NCBI GenBank assembly: GCA_030450535.1
Contig: JAKDIK010000029.1
Coordinates: forward strand, 1-14,254
Direction: 5' to 3'
Source of the DNA: Propionibacteriaceae bacterium
Lineage (GTDB): Bacteria > Actinomycetota > Actinomycetes > Propionibacteriales > Propionibacteriaceae
Length of the DNA stretch: 14,254 bases
The position numbers were made by a program, and so were the translations under genes. Shown piece by piece: positions 12,989 to 14,254 of the stretch. The stretch's first letter is position 1, and every line of letters begins with the position of its first letter. The notes under the pieces were generated by a model. The model saw nothing but the letters and a program-made list of their open reading frames with translations. It was not told the origin of the DNA and did no database searches.

Positions 12989-14254
12989 GTGCATCTCAAG
13001 TCCCTGACGCTCCGCGGCTTCAAGTCGTTCGCGTCGGCGACCACGCTGCATTTCGAACCGGGCATCACCTGCGTGGTCGGACCGAACGGCTCCGGCAAGT
13101 CGAACGTCGTGGACGCCCTGAGCTGGGTCATGGGCGAGCAGGGCGTCAAGTCGCTGCGCGGCGGAAAGATGGAGGACGTCATCTTCGCCGGCACCGCCGG
13201 ACGCGCGCCGCTCGGGCGCGCTGAGGTGAGCCTGACCATCGACAACACCGATGGGGCGTTGCCGATCGAGTACACCGAGGTGACGATCAGCCGCACGATG
13301 TTCCGCTCGGGCGGGTCGGAGTACGCCATCAACGGCCACGCCGCCCGGCTGCTGGACGTTCAGGAGCTGCTGTCGGATTCCGGCATCGGCCGCGAGATGC
13401 ACGTCATCGTGGGGCAGGGCCAGCTCGACACGATCCTGCAGGCCACGCCTGAGATCCGCCGTGGCTTCATCGAGGAGGCTGCCGGCGTCCTCAAGCATCG
13501 CAAGCGCAAGGAGAAGGCGCTCCGCAAGCTGGACGCCACCCAGGCCAACCTCGACCGGCTCGCCGACCTCATCGGCGAGATCCGCCGCCAGCTCAAGCCG
13601 CTCGGACGCCAGGCAGAGGTCGCCCGGAAGGCCGTCGTCATCCAGGCCGAGCTGCGCGACGCCAAGGCGCGCCTGCTGGCCGACGACTACGTCATGGCGA
13701 CCCTCGCGCTGGATTCCGACCTCGCCGCCGAGGCCGAGATCCGGGCGCGGCGGACGTCCGTCGAGGACGCCCTCGAGGCCGCCCGCACGGCTGAGACACA
13801 GGCCGAGGACGCCGTGCGCGCGGCCACGCCCGACCTCAACCGGGCCCAGGAGACCTGGTACGCGCTGGCCGGGCTGCGCGAGCGGGCTGCCTCCACCGCC
13901 GCGATCGCCGCGGAGCGCGTCCGCAACGCGTCGAACCTCAGCGTCGAGGAGCGCCGCGGCCGTGATCCCGAGGCCATTGAGGCCGAGGCCGCTCAGATGC
14001 GCGAGGCCGAGGCCGATCTGGCGCAGATCGTGGCCGGTCGCACCGACGCGCTGGCGAGGGCAAGCGGTGAGCGCGAGCGGCTGGAGCGTCAGCACGCGAC
14101 CGCCGAGAAGACCTACGCCGCGCAGTTGCGTGCCATCGCCGACCGGCGCGAGGGTCTGGCACGCCTGGCTGGCGAGGTGAAGTCGCTCACGTCGGCCTCG
14201 GAGGCGGCCGAGGCCGAGGCCGGACGCCTGCGCGCGGCCGCCGACGAGGCCCGG
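12989..14254 (+). CDS. smc: Chromosome segregation protein Smc, N-terminal part (runs off the right edge)
   Basis: Smc is the ATPase of the Smc-ScpAB condensin that compacts and segregates the chromosome. The first 422 codons are present, about a third of a usual protein of nearly 1200 residues. It begins with VHLKSLTLRGFKSFASAT, and the Walker A motif GPNGSGKSN is at 31-39. VDALSWVMGEQGVKSLRGGKMEDVIFAGT follows directly, the standard Smc head sequence. IVGQGQLDTIL and IRRGFIEEAAGVLKHRKRKEKALRKLDAT complete the N-terminal head. From about residue 180 the sequence becomes an Ala/Glu/Arg-rich coiled coil (ARKAVVIQAELRDAKARLL onward). The start is GTG at 12989, the first residue of the family alignment. 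mutM and smc are usually close in actinobacteria; here hipBA and gtrA lie between them. Confidence 0.97.
   Translation, partial: MHLKSLTLRGFKSFASATTLHFEPGITCVVGPNGSGKSNVVDALSWVMGEQGVKSLRGGKMEDVIFAGTAGRAPLGRAEVSLTIDNTDGALPIEYTEVTISRTMFRSGGSEYAINGHAARLLDVQELLSDSGIGREMHVIVGQGQLDTILQATPEIRRGFIEEAAGVLKHRKRKEKALRKLDATQANLDRLADLIGEIRRQLKPLGRQAEVARKAVVIQAELRDAKARLLADDYVMATLALDSDLAAEAEIRARRTSVEDALEAARTAETQAEDAVRAATPDLNRAQETWYALAGLRERAASTAAIAAERVRNASNLSVEERRGRDPEAIEAEAAQMREAEADLAQIVAGRTDALARASGERERLERQHATAEKTYAAQLRAIADRREGLARLAGEVKSLTSASEAAEAEAGRLRAAADEAR

Noticed and set aside
12920..14095. A 391-residue minus-strand frame
   Set aside because: It is opposite the strongly supported smc N-terminal region and has no recognisable domain.

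Overview
The window is chromosomal DNA from a high-GC Gram-positive bacterium. GC-rich codon use, frequent GTG starts, many start codons lying 6-9 nt after a TANNNT-type -10 box (leaderless transcripts), and the gene order RNase J / rpmB-recG / rsmD-coaD-DUF177-rpmF-rnc-mutM / smc all point to an actinobacterium. The protein sequences look to me like Propionibacteriaceae or a close relative, but I cannot fix the genus from this piece.

Layout. (1) 1-368: the 3' end of glycerol kinase glpK, nearly touching a convergent GNAT acetyltransferase (372-920, minus). (2) 1024-1236: a small exported or membrane-anchored protein of unknown function, whose stop codon abuts that of a convergent cytidylate-kinase-like protein (minus). 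(3) 1903-2090: a divergent intergenic region with a long inverted repeat and eight copies of a GTGAGY hexamer, followed by ribonuclease J (2091-3773). (4) 3892-4077: ribosomal protein L28 with its own promoter and a good intrinsic terminator, then the RecG helicase (4216-6420). (5) 6421-6539: a likely bidirectional terminator hairpin between recG and a convergent PPOX-fold flavin/F420-type protein (6540-6977, minus). (6) 7016-8070: rsmD and coaD, overlapping by ATGA. (7) 8202-10565: the ribosome/RNA cluster DUF177 (YceD)-rpmF-rnc-mutM, tightly packed behind one promoter. (8) 10566-12282: a two-gene hipBA toxin-antitoxin operon with its own palindromic operator and a fourfold 16-bp tandem repeat that begins inside the hipA stop end. 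(9) 12394-12963: a GtrA-family membrane protein; (10) 12989 to the window edge: the N-terminal part of the chromosome condensation ATPase Smc.

Most of the window is conserved core machinery: ribosome assembly (L28, L32, DUF177, RsmD), RNA processing (RNase J, RNase III), DNA repair (RecG, MutM), CoA synthesis (CoaD) and chromosome segregation (Smc). The accessory part is the hipBA module and gtrA, which sit between mutM and smc.

The most interesting structures are in the DNA rather than in new protein families: a perfect 30-bp palindrome at codons 15-24 of rnc, placed where an RNase III autoregulatory hairpin could act; the inverted-repeat/GTGAGY cluster in front of RNase J; the 16-bp tandem array at the end of hipA; the hip operator; and the shared leaderless promoter pattern. 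I found no clearly new multi-gene system.
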